From Saprospiraceae bacterium UBA1994 (GTDB taxonomy: Bacteria > Bacteroidota > Bacteroidia > Chitinophagales > Saprospiraceae): a stretch of DNA of 64,000 bases. The stretch spans positions 409,547 to 473,546 of the forward strand of contig DDCY01000029.1 in the NCBI GenBank assembly GCA_002335865.1, read 5' to 3'. The notes beneath the pieces are model-generated. The model worked only from the letters and a program-made list of their open reading frames with translations. It was not told the DNA's origin and searched no databases. This document shows positions 42,292 to 50,473 of the stretch, in pieces. The first letter of the stretch is position 1. Every line of letters begins with the position of its first letter. The translations under genes and the position numbers were made by a program.

Positions 42292-42429
42292 CAGAATATT
42301 ATAAGATGCCAAATGCTGATGTCTGTAGCGAATAACAAATAACAAATATCGATTATAGAATCTAATTATTAGATCATATTGATATTATAGTTTTTGAAAT
42401 ATTCCTTAACCTCCAAAATCTCAAACCGC

Positions 42430-43503
42430 ATGAGCCAAGCGATAAAAATTACTAGATTAGAGAATTCGAATGTACATTCTTTAGACTTCGATAATATTCC
42501 TTTTGGAAAAATATTTACTGATCATATGTACGAGGCCCATTACGATAATGGGAAATGGGGAGAATTTGCGATTAAGCCATTGGATAATCTATCAGTACAT
42601 CCAGGTAATTTAGCGTGGCACTATGGCCAATCTATATTTGAAGGTATGAAAGCTACTACGGGCAAAGATGGTGCTCCATTATTGTTTAGACCACAAGAAC
42701 ATATTTATAGGCTGAATTCGTCAGCAGAGCGCATGTGTATGCCTGCGTTTCCAGAGGATGCATTTTTAGATGCCGTACATACCTTAGTTAAGATAGAAGA
42801 AGCGTGGATTCCACCGTCAGAAGGATCTGCGCTATATATCCGACCATTGATGTTTGCTACAGATGAAGCCATCGGTGTTAGACCATCAGATAAATACACA
42901 CTACTCATTATGTGCCTACCTGTAGGTCCATACTATCCTAAGCCAGTAAGCTTACTGGCAGATACTAAATATATAAGGGCTGCAATGGGTGGAGTAGGAG
43001 AGGCTAAGACTGCAGGGAATTACGCTGCATCTCTATATCCAGCAAAATTAGCTAAGGAAGAGGGATACGATCAGATTATGTGGTTAGATGCCAAAGAGCA
43101 CAAATACATACAAGAGGTGGGGACTATGAATATCTTCTTTGTGATAGACGGCAATGTAATTACTCCAATCACAGAAGGTACGATTCTCAAAGGAATTACG
43201 CGTAAGACGGTCATCCACCTTTTAGAGGAGAAAGGATATGATATTGAACAACGGAGAATCAGTATAGACGAAATTGTAGAATCGTACAATTCAGGAAAGC
43301 TTAGTGAAGTATTCGGTACAGGTACAGCAGCCGTAGTCGCTAATGTTTATAAGTTTAAGTATAGGGACACAGTAATGGATTTTGATCAAGCTAAGGCTAC
43401 CGTATCAGCATATGCCAAAGCGACCATAAATGGTCTTAGGAATCAATCTATAGTAGATACATATGGTTGGGTAGTAGAGGCCGGGTCGTATACTAAAGAA
43501 TAG
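42430..43503 (+). CDS. ilvE: Branched-chain amino-acid aminotransferase
   Basis: IlvE catalyses the last step of valine, leucine and isoleucine synthesis and the first of their breakdown. I start at ATG 42430 (357 aa, MSQAIKI), which fits family length; a TTG 12 codons upstream adds nothing recognisable. The fold-type IV PLP enzyme shows YGQSIFEGMKA, the PLP lysine in GEAKTAGNYAASL (Lys193), QEVGTMNIFFV and EVFGTGTAAVV. It belongs to the longer, eukaryote-like IlvE group. Promoter box at 42284 gives a leader of about 130 nt. Confidence 0.94.
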   Translation: MSQAIKITRLENSNVHSLDFDNIPFGKIFTDHMYEAHYDNGKWGEFAIKPLDNLSVHPGNLAWHYGQSIFEGMKATTGKDGAPLLFRPQEHIYRLNSSAERMCMPAFPEDAFLDAVHTLVKIEEAWIPPSEGSALYIRPLMFATDEAIGVRPSDKYTLLIMCLPVGPYYPKPVSLLADTKYIRAAMGGVGEAKTAGNYAASLYPAKLAKEEGYDQIMWLDAKEHKYIQEVGTMNIFFVIDGNVITPITEGTILKGITRKTVIHLLEEKGYDIEQRRISIDEIVESYNSGKLSEVFGTGTAAVVANVYKFKYRDTVMDFDQAKATVSAYAKATINGLRNQSIVDTYGWVVEAGSYTKE

Positions 43504-43593
43504 AATAAGTAATGTTGTATAAAGTAGTAAGAGAATTTGTCAATGTAAGTCATACATATTTGCAATAAATACTATATATACGGTAGTAAAAGT

Positions 43594-43601
43594 TAGCTTT
43601 G
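43594..43601 (+). promoter_or_regulatory. TAnnTTTG promoter -7 box for typA
   Basis: TAGCTTTG, exact consensus, giving a leader of about 105 nt that contains a hairpin. Confidence 0.6.
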
Positions 43602-43621
43602 CGCCCGAATTGAGAAAGGTC

Positions 43622-43673
43622 ATTGATTATAAACTTAAATCAGTGGCCTTAAATTTTAAGGTTCATAATCAAT
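43622..43673 (+). promoter_or_regulatory. Long hairpin in the typA 5' leader
   Basis: ATTGATTAT (43622-43630) pairs perfectly with ATAATCAAT (43665-43673), and within the loop CCTTAA pairs with TTAAGG (43647-43652 with 43656-43661). The structure sits between the promoter box and ATG 43715 and could act on translation or stability. No T run follows, so it is not a terminator. Confidence 0.45.
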
Positions 43674-43714
43674 TGTGCACAAAAGCACGACACATAATAG
43701 AGTAAATAACGCAT

Positions 43715-45484
43715 ATGCAACCCATTAGAAATATTGCCATCATTGCCCACGTCGATCACGGTAAGACTACATTAGTAGATAAAATTATAGAAGCTGCTAA
43801 TCTTATTGACGAGAGAAAAGAGACCAAAGAACTTATTCTGGACAATAATGATCTAGAAAGAGAGAGAGGTATTACTATCTTATCTAAGAACGTATCTGTG
43901 GTGTATGAAGGTGTTAAGATCAATATCATCGATACTCCTGGTCACTCCGATTTCGGAGGTGAAGTAGAGCGTGTTCTCAAAATGGCTGATGGTGTGCTAC
44001 TATTAGTAGATGCATTCGAAGGAGCTATGCCACAGACTAGATTTGTATTGGGTAAAGCGATTGAACTTGGTCTCAAACCTATCGTAGTAGTGAATAAAGT
44101 AGATAAAGAAAACTGTACTCCTGAAGAGGTACAAGGTGATGTTTTTGACTTAATGTTCAACTTAGATGCTACGGAAGATCAGCTAGATTTTACGACGATT
44201 TTCGGATCATCAAAGTTTGGCTGGATGAGTTATGATTGGAAACAACGTACTACTAACATCTTCCCACTGCTTAATGCAGTACTTAAAGATATTCCAGCTT
44301 CAGAATACAAGCCAGGACCCCTACAGATGCAGGTAACATCTCTAGATTATAGCCAGTTCCAAGGAAGAATTGCGATAGGTCGTATATACAGAGGTGATAT
44401 CAATGAAGCAGGATATGTCAACCTTTGTAAGAAGGATGGTACTATGAAAAAAGTACAAGTAAAAGAGTTATTCGTATTCACTGGATTAGGTAAAGAGAAA
44501 GTGAAGACTGCAAGATGTGGTGATATCTGCGCAGTAGTTGGTATCCAAGATTTTGAAATCGGTGACAGTATTGTTGATCTAGAGGTATCTGAGCCTTTGG
44601 AACGTATCTCTATAGATGAGCCTACTATGAGTATGCTTTTCACGATTAATAATTCTCCTTTCTTTGGCAAAGAAGGTAAGTTTGTGACATCACGTCACCT
44701 AAGAGATAGATTATACAAAGAACTAGAGAAGAACTTAGCTATGAAGGTAGAGGATACTGATACAGAGGATAAGTTCAACGTATTTGGAAGGGGTATCCTT
44801 CACTTATCTGTACTGATAGAGACGATGCGCAGAGAAGGGTATGAACTACAAGTGGGTAAGCCACAAGTAATCATCAAAGAGATCGATGGACAGAAGCATG
44901 AGCCTATTGAATCATTAATTATCGATGTAGCTAACGAATATTCTGGAAAAGCAATTGAGATGGTCACTCAGCGTAAAGGTATGCTAGGAGTTATGGAGAC
45001 TAAAGGTGATCTTCAACATTTAGAATTTGAGATTCCATCTAGAGGTCTTATTGGATTAAGAAACAATATGCTTACAGCAACAGCTGGTACTGCTGTGATG
45101 AATCACAGATTTATCAGATTTGAGCCTTTTAAAGGTGAGATGCCAGCAAGAAACAAAGGTGCATTTGTATCTATGGAGCAAGGTCAAGTATTAGCTTTCT
45201 CATTAAATAGACTTCAGGATAGAGGTAAGTTCTTTGTGGAAGCCGGAGATCAGATCTATAAAGGTCAGGTTATCGGTGAGAACAGTAGAGAAAACGATCT
45301 TGACGTCAACGTTATCAAAGGAAAGCAGCTGACTAATATGCGTAAGTCCGGTAGTGATGCAGCGGTAAATATCGCACCGAAGATTCAGTTCTCTTTGGAG
45401 GAAGCAATGGAATACATCAGAGAAGACGAATTATTAGAAGTAACACCTTCTAGTATTAGAATGAGAAAGATGAGTAAAAGATAA
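43715..45484 (+). CDS. typA: Ribosome-associated GTPase BipA/TypA
   Basis: TypA is an EF-G-like GTPase that binds the ribosome and supports subunit assembly, notably in the cold or under stress. The 589-aa protein has G1 AHVDHGKTT, the switch I region with RERGITI, G3 DTPGHSDFGGEV, G4 NKVDKE, then translation domain II, two alpha/beta domains and the TypA-specific C-terminal domain (RGLIGLRN, GAFVSMEQGQ, GQVIGENSRENDLDVN). Complete. It has its own promoter, a structured leader and a strong terminator. Confidence 0.96.
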   Translation: MQPIRNIAIIAHVDHGKTTLVDKIIEAANLIDERKETKELILDNNDLERERGITILSKNVSVVYEGVKINIIDTPGHSDFGGEVERVLKMADGVLLLVDAFEGAMPQTRFVLGKAIELGLKPIVVVNKVDKENCTPEEVQGDVFDLMFNLDATEDQLDFTTIFGSSKFGWMSYDWKQRTTNIFPLLNAVLKDIPASEYKPGPLQMQVTSLDYSQFQGRIAIGRIYRGDINEAGYVNLCKKDGTMKKVQVKELFVFTGLGKEKVKTARCGDICAVVGIQDFEIGDSIVDLEVSEPLERISIDEPTMSMLFTINNSPFFGKEGKFVTSRHLRDRLYKELEKNLAMKVEDTDTEDKFNVFGRGILHLSVLIETMRREGYELQVGKPQVIIKEIDGQKHEPIESLIIDVANEYSGKAIEMVTQRKGMLGVMETKGDLQHLEFEIPSRGLIGLRNNMLTATAGTAVMNHRFIRFEPFKGEMPARNKGAFVSMEQGQVLAFSLNRLQDRGKFFVEAGDQIYKGQVIGENSRENDLDVNVIKGKQLTNMRKSGSDAAVNIAPKIQFSLEEAMEYIREDELLEVTPSSIRMRKMSKR

Positions 45485-45513
45485 GTCGAATAGATATTTT
45501 ATTATAAGGATAT

Positions 45514-45549
45514 AAAGGGATGAAACCGAATGGTTTTGTCCCTTTTTTT
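45514..45549 (+). terminator. Rho-independent terminator after typA
   Basis: A 14-bp stem (45514-45527 with 45532-45545, two G-U pairs, 4-nt loop GAAT) is followed by a T run. Very strong. Confidence 0.9.
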
Positions 45550-46070
45550 GGTTAGTCTTTATAGATCTATCGCTCATTTGTTCTCATTACTATGTCTGAT
45601 GCAGGAGTAGAGTCTATCTCAATAAAACTTATAAAAAAGTATGCACGTGTACGCAAGGAAGCCAAATTATTGATGAGTATGAGATATACAGAATAATAGT
45701 TAATGAAAGAGTATCCAAAGCAAAAGCGAAAGAAATCAAGCTTCCATTTAATCTGCCTTTCAAGATAATTAAATTGCACTTGGATAAATTGCAAGACAAT
45801 AAGTTTTTTTAATGAATTTTTCAAAGGTCTGGCCAAAAAGACAAAAGTCGTAAAATCAGAATATCTCACTCTTTCCGAAATCAACATAAGAAGGAATAAA
45901 TTATATCATTTTGCCGAGAAATAGCTTTATTTTTAGTAGAAATGAGATACTATTTTGCTAAAACTTTCTAAGATCCATAATGACTAAATTTTATGAGATA
46001 TAATGTGAAGTTAACATCTGAAAGTTCTTGTTCGCTTTAATCTTTAATTGAAATTGTCACTTGATCTTCC
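45550..46070 (+). pseudogene. Intergenic stretch with decayed coding-like frames, possible recombinase relic
   Basis: No intact gene lies between typA and the TPR lipoprotein. On the + strand one frame without ATG is open from 45600 to about 45810 (VCTCTQGSQIIDEYEIYRII, AKAKEIKLPFNLPFKIIKLHL). After a shift a second frame continues to 45924 with KTKVVKSEYLTLSEI and a basic helix. The order of PF.(x)IKLHL-like and (K)xEYLTLSEI segments is reminiscent of the linker before the catalytic domain of Bacteroidota tyrosine recombinases, but this is weak. The opposing 106-codon ORF at 45567-45887 has no gene-like character. Confidence 0.25.
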
Positions 46071-46979
46071 TTAACTAGGTTTCTTATTCTTCTCTATCAT
46101 ATCCATGATCTCTTCATCTGTTTTGCCTACATTATCTAGTAGAAACTGAACATCATCTCTAAGCTGATGATCAGGATATCGAGCTAGAAATGTCTTGTAT
46201 ACTCTCATCGCAGCTTCATCATTGTTAAGTTCATTCTCTATAATAAAGCCTTTCAGAAACATAGCAGTTGGTGCTTTTTCATATTGTGGATATTCGTCTA
46301 TAATCCAATCGTACATAGAAAGAGACTTAGTGAATGTTCTTAGAGTACGCGAAATTTCAGTTGCTTTGTATAGAAATTCTGGAGCTTCTTTAGTATCAGG
46401 ATAAGCCAAAGCAAATGCTTCACAAGCATCAACGTACGATTGAGCGGCTTTTCTGTTTATACCAAACTTATCAGGATCGACAAATACATCTTCACCAACT
46501 TTAGTTAGGTATTGTTTTACATTGGATACTTCAGGCGCTCTTTTGGATTTTGCTTCTTCAGCAGCATCAGTATCAGCAAATCTGTCTAAAACACCTGAGT
46601 ATAGTACATTAGCAGCTTGCTTTTTATTAATCTTATACATAATGTTAGCAAGCTCAAGTAGTCTAGTCTTAGCTTTTGGATCATTTGGATATTCTTTAGA
46701 TAGCAGAAGTAGAAAGCTAATTTGCTTATTGGTAAGGCTGTTGTGACGCGCAATATCTAAAGCTCTCTCAGAAAGCTTCTTCACTATCTTTGGGTCATCG
46801 CGATTCTCTTTGATTTGATTAGATACTTCAGATAGAGCAGTTTCTGCATTCTCTTTGGTAGGTTGTTTATTGTATGCTAATTCACCTACACTAAGATTAT
46901 CTTTTTCATTGGCTACTTTGTCATTTTTACAAGATGCGAAAAACAATATGGTCGCAAATAGAATTATATACCTGATCAT
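46071..46979 (-). CDS. TPR-repeat lipoprotein, BamD-like architecture
   Basis: This 302-aa protein starts with a lipoprotein signal (IILFATILFFASC-K, lipobox FASC at Cys17). The rest is helical, with TPR-like units, most clearly at the C-terminus: AFALAYPDTKEAPEFLYKATEI, SMYDWIIDEYPQYEKAPTAMFLKG and RVYKTFLARYPDHQLRDDVQFLL, each about 34-38 residues. The final YPDH..RDD..FLLDN.GK.DEEI pattern recurs in Bacteroidota TPR lipoproteins. It may be part of an outer-membrane assembly or scaffold; the exact role is unknown. BamD itself is shorter. Confidence 0.85.
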   Translation of the reverse strand: MIRYIILFATILFFASCKNDKVANEKDNLSVGELAYNKQPTKENAETALSEVSNQIKENRDDPKIVKKLSERALDIARHNSLTNKQISFLLLLSKEYPNDPKAKTRLLELANIMYKINKKQAANVLYSGVLDRFADTDAAEEAKSKRAPEVSNVKQYLTKVGEDVFVDPDKFGINRKAAQSYVDACEAFALAYPDTKEAPEFLYKATEISRTLRTFTKSLSMYDWIIDEYPQYEKAPTAMFLKGFIIENELNNDEAAMRVYKTFLARYPDHQLRDDVQFLLDNVGKTDEEIMDMIEKNKKPS

Positions 46980-47081
46980 TGTGTATTTTTTTAATTATTT
47001 TTTGTAAAATTAATATTCTACTCGGATTAATACAATTTTTAATAGTAATAAACAATCGGCATTTTAATTGACTAATACTAT

Positions 47082-48401
47082 ATGATTAACAACTTATTTT
47101 GGTTTCGTAGAGACCTAAGATTAAATGATAATGCAGGACTCTATCACGCTTTGAAGTCCGACTTCCCTGTCATACCTATATTCATTTTTGATACTCAAAT
47201 ACTTGATAATCTACCTTGTAATGATGCGCGAGTAGAATTTATTCATAATGTATTAACTGATCTCGATAACCAATTGCAGACATTAGGTGCTTCTCTTCAA
47301 GTCTATTATGGAAATCCTTTAGAGGTTTGGAGTGATATTATAAAGGAATATAAGATCTCGGAAGTTTATACAAACCATGATTTTGAGCCCTATGCGATCA
47401 GTCGAGATGGTGCTGTGAAGGATATGTTGGTTACTAATGATATTGGATTTCGCACTTACAAAGATCATGTAATTTTTGAGAAAGATGAAATTACTAAAGC
47501 TGATGGATTGGCTTACAGTGTATTTACGCCTTATAAGAATAAATGGTTGGCAAAAGTCGAAGAGAGTAGAAATAAAAATGGCTTTTCTTATTATTTTAAA
47601 TCTTATCCGACGGGCAAGTATAATGACAATTTCGCTAAAGGGAAAATGAGAAGGAGTGTATCACTCGAGAAAATGGGATTTGTGAAGACATCTATAAAAA
47701 TTCCATCTACAGATGTAGCGCAGGGTATCATTAAGAAATACGAAGCACAAAGAAATTTTCCGGCAATAGATGGTACGAGTAGATTAGGAATTCACTTTAG
47801 GTTTGGAACAGTAAGTATAAGAGAGAAAGCTCGTAAAGCACAAGATCTCAGTTCTGTCTATCTCAGTGAATTGATATGGCGTGATTTTTATGCGACTATA
47901 CTCTATCATAATCCTAAAGTGGTTACGGAGTCATATAGAACAAAATATGATCGGATAGAATGGCTCAATAATGAAAAAGATTTTGAAGCTTGGAAAAACG
48001 GAATGACTGGATATCCATTGGTTGATGCCGGGATACGAGAGCTCAATGCTACCGGTTATATGCACAATAGAGTACGTATGCTAGTTGCTAGTTTTCTAAC
48101 CAAGCATTTGCTCATTGATTGGCGTTGGGGTGAAGCTTATTTCGCAGAAAAGTTATTAGACTTTGATCTAGCTAGTAATAATGGCGGTTGGCAATGGGCT
48201 TCTGGTTCAGGTACGGATGCTGCTCCATACTTTAGGATATTTAGCCCCATGGCACAATTGGAGAAATTTGATAAGCAACGTAAGTATGTTAGGACTTATA
48301 TTCCAGAGCTAGGCACAGACAAATATCCAAAACCTATCGTAGATCATAAGATGGCACGAGAGAGATGCTTAGCAACATATAAGAAAGCATTAAATACTTA
48401 A
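47082..48401 (+). CDS. phrB: Cryptochrome/photolyase family deoxyribodipyrimidine photo-lyase
   Basis: The 439-aa protein fits class I photolyases, which repair cyclobutane pyrimidine dimers with blue light. The N-terminal alpha/beta domain has FWFRRDLRLNDNAGL; the FAD domain has TSRLGIHFRFGTVS, ELIWRDFYATIL, GYPLVDAGIRELNATGYMHNRVRM, DWRWGEAYFAEKLLDFDLASNNGGWQW and YFRIFSP. The Trp electron-transfer chain and the N(N)GGWQW loop are present. It is 102 bp from the divergent TPR lipoprotein gene and transcribed alone. Confidence 0.94.
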   Translation: MINNLFWFRRDLRLNDNAGLYHALKSDFPVIPIFIFDTQILDNLPCNDARVEFIHNVLTDLDNQLQTLGASLQVYYGNPLEVWSDIIKEYKISEVYTNHDFEPYAISRDGAVKDMLVTNDIGFRTYKDHVIFEKDEITKADGLAYSVFTPYKNKWLAKVEESRNKNGFSYYFKSYPTGKYNDNFAKGKMRRSVSLEKMGFVKTSIKIPSTDVAQGIIKKYEAQRNFPAIDGTSRLGIHFRFGTVSIREKARKAQDLSSVYLSELIWRDFYATILYHNPKVVTESYRTKYDRIEWLNNEKDFEAWKNGMTGYPLVDAGIRELNATGYMHNRVRMLVASFLTKHLLIDWRWGEAYFAEKLLDFDLASNNGGWQWASGSGTDAAPYFRIFSPMAQLEKFDKQRKYVRTYIPELGTDKYPKPIVDHKMARERCLATYKKALNT

Positions 48402-48770
48402 GCTGTTTTAATTTTCTTCGTGGTGTTTAAGTATATCATATGATACCTTACAAAGCAGGATTATTTTATTAGATTGTTATTTACAACTACACTATATTGC
48501 TAACTTTCGCCAGTTATATAGATTCTTTCGAAAGGGTAGATAAGGACATATTGTCTAGATGGGAAATATGGTAGATCCTGTATAAGTGTAGGGTAAATTG
48601 TTTTAACTAAATGCTCAATATAAAAACAAGCTCATTTTAATTTCGGAATTGTCCTTTGATATGTATTTTTTTAATTTTCGAACTTTAATAAAAAATTAAT
48701 TTACTTCTATTTATTTGATATTCAATATTTTATATTCATCTATATACTTATTTAGTTTATCTTGGTTATT
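48402..48770. other. Convergent AT-rich gap
   Basis: The 369 bp between phrB (+) and the 476-aa unknown gene (-) hold no credible ORF or T-tract terminator. A 10-bp palindrome CTTTCGAAAG sits at 48525-48534. Confidence 0.55.
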
Positions 48771-50201
48771 CTATAAAAGTTCGTTTATTTTTTCTACTAA
48801 CCATGGTTTAGAGGCAACTCCTTTAGTATCGCTGAGCTGTCTCTTTAATTTTTCAATTGCAGATTTGTCATTTTGATTAACGTTCATGATTCGTTTTAAG
48901 AATCGATTTTGATTAAGGTAGTTTCGTTTACTAGATTCAGAGATCCCTTTGTCTCTTCTAAGGTATACGTTTGTACTATTTATCAATGCTTCCAGGGAAT
49001 CGTATTCTTCTAATTCATAATAGGAGGCTAAAAGGAAAGTACGGCTAACGAGGTTATAAAAAACGTCATCATATTCAACAAGTTGAAGTAACTGAATTAC
49101 CTGATTAAATTCTTTTTTGTAAAATGCTATTCTGGCTAAATTAAAAGTTTTGGCATTCTCTCTTTGTTCTTCTTTTAATCTTTCTCCGTATGTATTTACA
49201 AATGACTCTGCCCAATCAAATTCTTTAGTCCTTAGTGCAAAGAATACAATATTTCTGAATGATGTAGGAGATAAGAAACCTGCATCATAAAAACCTTCAA
49301 ATTCAAGTGCCTCTTTATAAAGATCTAAGGTAGGTTTTTGTAATTCTAAGAATCCAGAATTCACTTTTCCTACTCCGTAGCTTACTGCAGAATCTAGAAT
49401 ATATCTCTGCTCTTTTGGCGGAAATACATCAAGGTATTTGTGAATTAATTTTCGTAGAATTAAAAAATGTCGTAATTCTTCTGGTTCAGTTAGTGTCAGA
49501 TAGATCTGATAATACAACGCAATTGGAGGGATGATTTCCTTTTTGTCTGAAATTATTTTTTTTATTGGTGAGATATCAAAAGGCTCAATTTTTATTTTGT
49601 AAAGCTTACTCCAACTCAGTGTAGTAGATATGTATTTAAGCTTTTCGGACAGGTAGAAGATGTCAAGATTAATAGAGATGTTGGAAATGTTAAACTCTTT
49701 AGTGAAATCTGTTTTTTTGTTCTTTCTTTCAATATCAGTTTTGAGCTCAAACTTTGTTTTCTCTGTTTCATAAAGATAATAGTAGTGATCGGCAGATTTA
49801 TCAATATTGTATTTTTTGTATCTATCAATTTTGGCTTTAGTTGAATTATATAAGATATCTAAGTTTCGATTGTTGATAGCCTTAAGTTCAACTGTAAGCC
49901 TAGTTTTTTTATCGGCCTCAAATGCTTCTATTCTAATAAATTGTTCAAATAGCTTAAGTAGATCAGAATTAAGCTTTCTGAATTTGCTGTCATTATAGTT
50001 TTTATTTTCAAGTATTGAATTCCAAATAGTCTTCTTGTCCTCTAATTCGAGTTGTTTTTCTGAGTAATTGGTATAGATATCATGAAGAGCGATCAATGAT
50101 TTGTTCTTATTAAAGTAGGGGGACAATAAAAATTTTTTGAAGGCATTGTTCTCATATACATCCAAACTCTCAATACACCGATATGTCTTAGTAATCTTCA
50201 A
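48771..50201 (-). CDS. Unknown 476-aa helical protein
   Basis: The protein is soluble, Lys/Glu/Leu/Asn-rich and predicted all-helical, without signal peptide or membrane segment. Conserved-looking patches are SPYFNKNKSLIALH, an NS-LLKLFEQFIRIE helix, a middle segment with PPIALYYQIYLTL, and TPR-like helix pairs in the second half (FDWAESFVNTYGERL, ARIAFYKKEFNQVIQLLQ). It resembles long helical-repeat proteins found singly in Bacteroidota genomes whose function is not known to me. The gene is isolated; a near-match promoter (TACACTTG on the minus strand) lies about 50309-50316. Confidence 0.75.
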   Translation of the reverse strand: MKITKTYRCIESLDVYENNAFKKFLLSPYFNKNKSLIALHDIYTNYSEKQLELEDKKTIWNSILENKNYNDSKFRKLNSDLLKLFEQFIRIEAFEADKKTRLTVELKAINNRNLDILYNSTKAKIDRYKKYNIDKSADHYYYLYETEKTKFELKTDIERKNKKTDFTKEFNISNISINLDIFYLSEKLKYISTTLSWSKLYKIKIEPFDISPIKKIISDKKEIIPPIALYYQIYLTLTEPEELRHFLILRKLIHKYLDVFPPKEQRYILDSAVSYGVGKVNSGFLELQKPTLDLYKEALEFEGFYDAGFLSPTSFRNIVFFALRTKEFDWAESFVNTYGERLKEEQRENAKTFNLARIAFYKKEFNQVIQLLQLVEYDDVFYNLVSRTFLLASYYELEEYDSLEALINSTNVYLRRDKGISESSKRNYLNQNRFLKRIMNVNQNDKSAIEKLKRQLSDTKGVASKPWLVEKINELL

Positions 50202-50473
50202 ATTATAATTATCTTATATATGTTATCTATACTTAATGATGTACTTACAAATTTGATTATTTGTTATGTGATTATATTCTTTTGTAATCATATATAAAAA
50301 TAATTGCAAGTGTAAATGATTTGTGTTGATACACCTACGTACTTTAGTAGTATTCAACAACTTAAATATAGTTTTATTTAATATCAATATTCTTGAAATG
50401 TTTGATTTCTATCTTAAAAATGATTAATTTCGAGTTCCTGTGTATTGAAACATGTGCTTTTACTGACGAAGAT

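Noticed and set aside
45567..45887. 106-codon minus-strand ORF after typA
   Set aside because: Composition is not protein-like for this genome, no motif, and it faces the typA terminator region.
50393..50473. Longer N-terminus for the dockerin protein
   Set aside because: It would put 27 residues, some charged, before the signal peptide that begins at ATG 50474.
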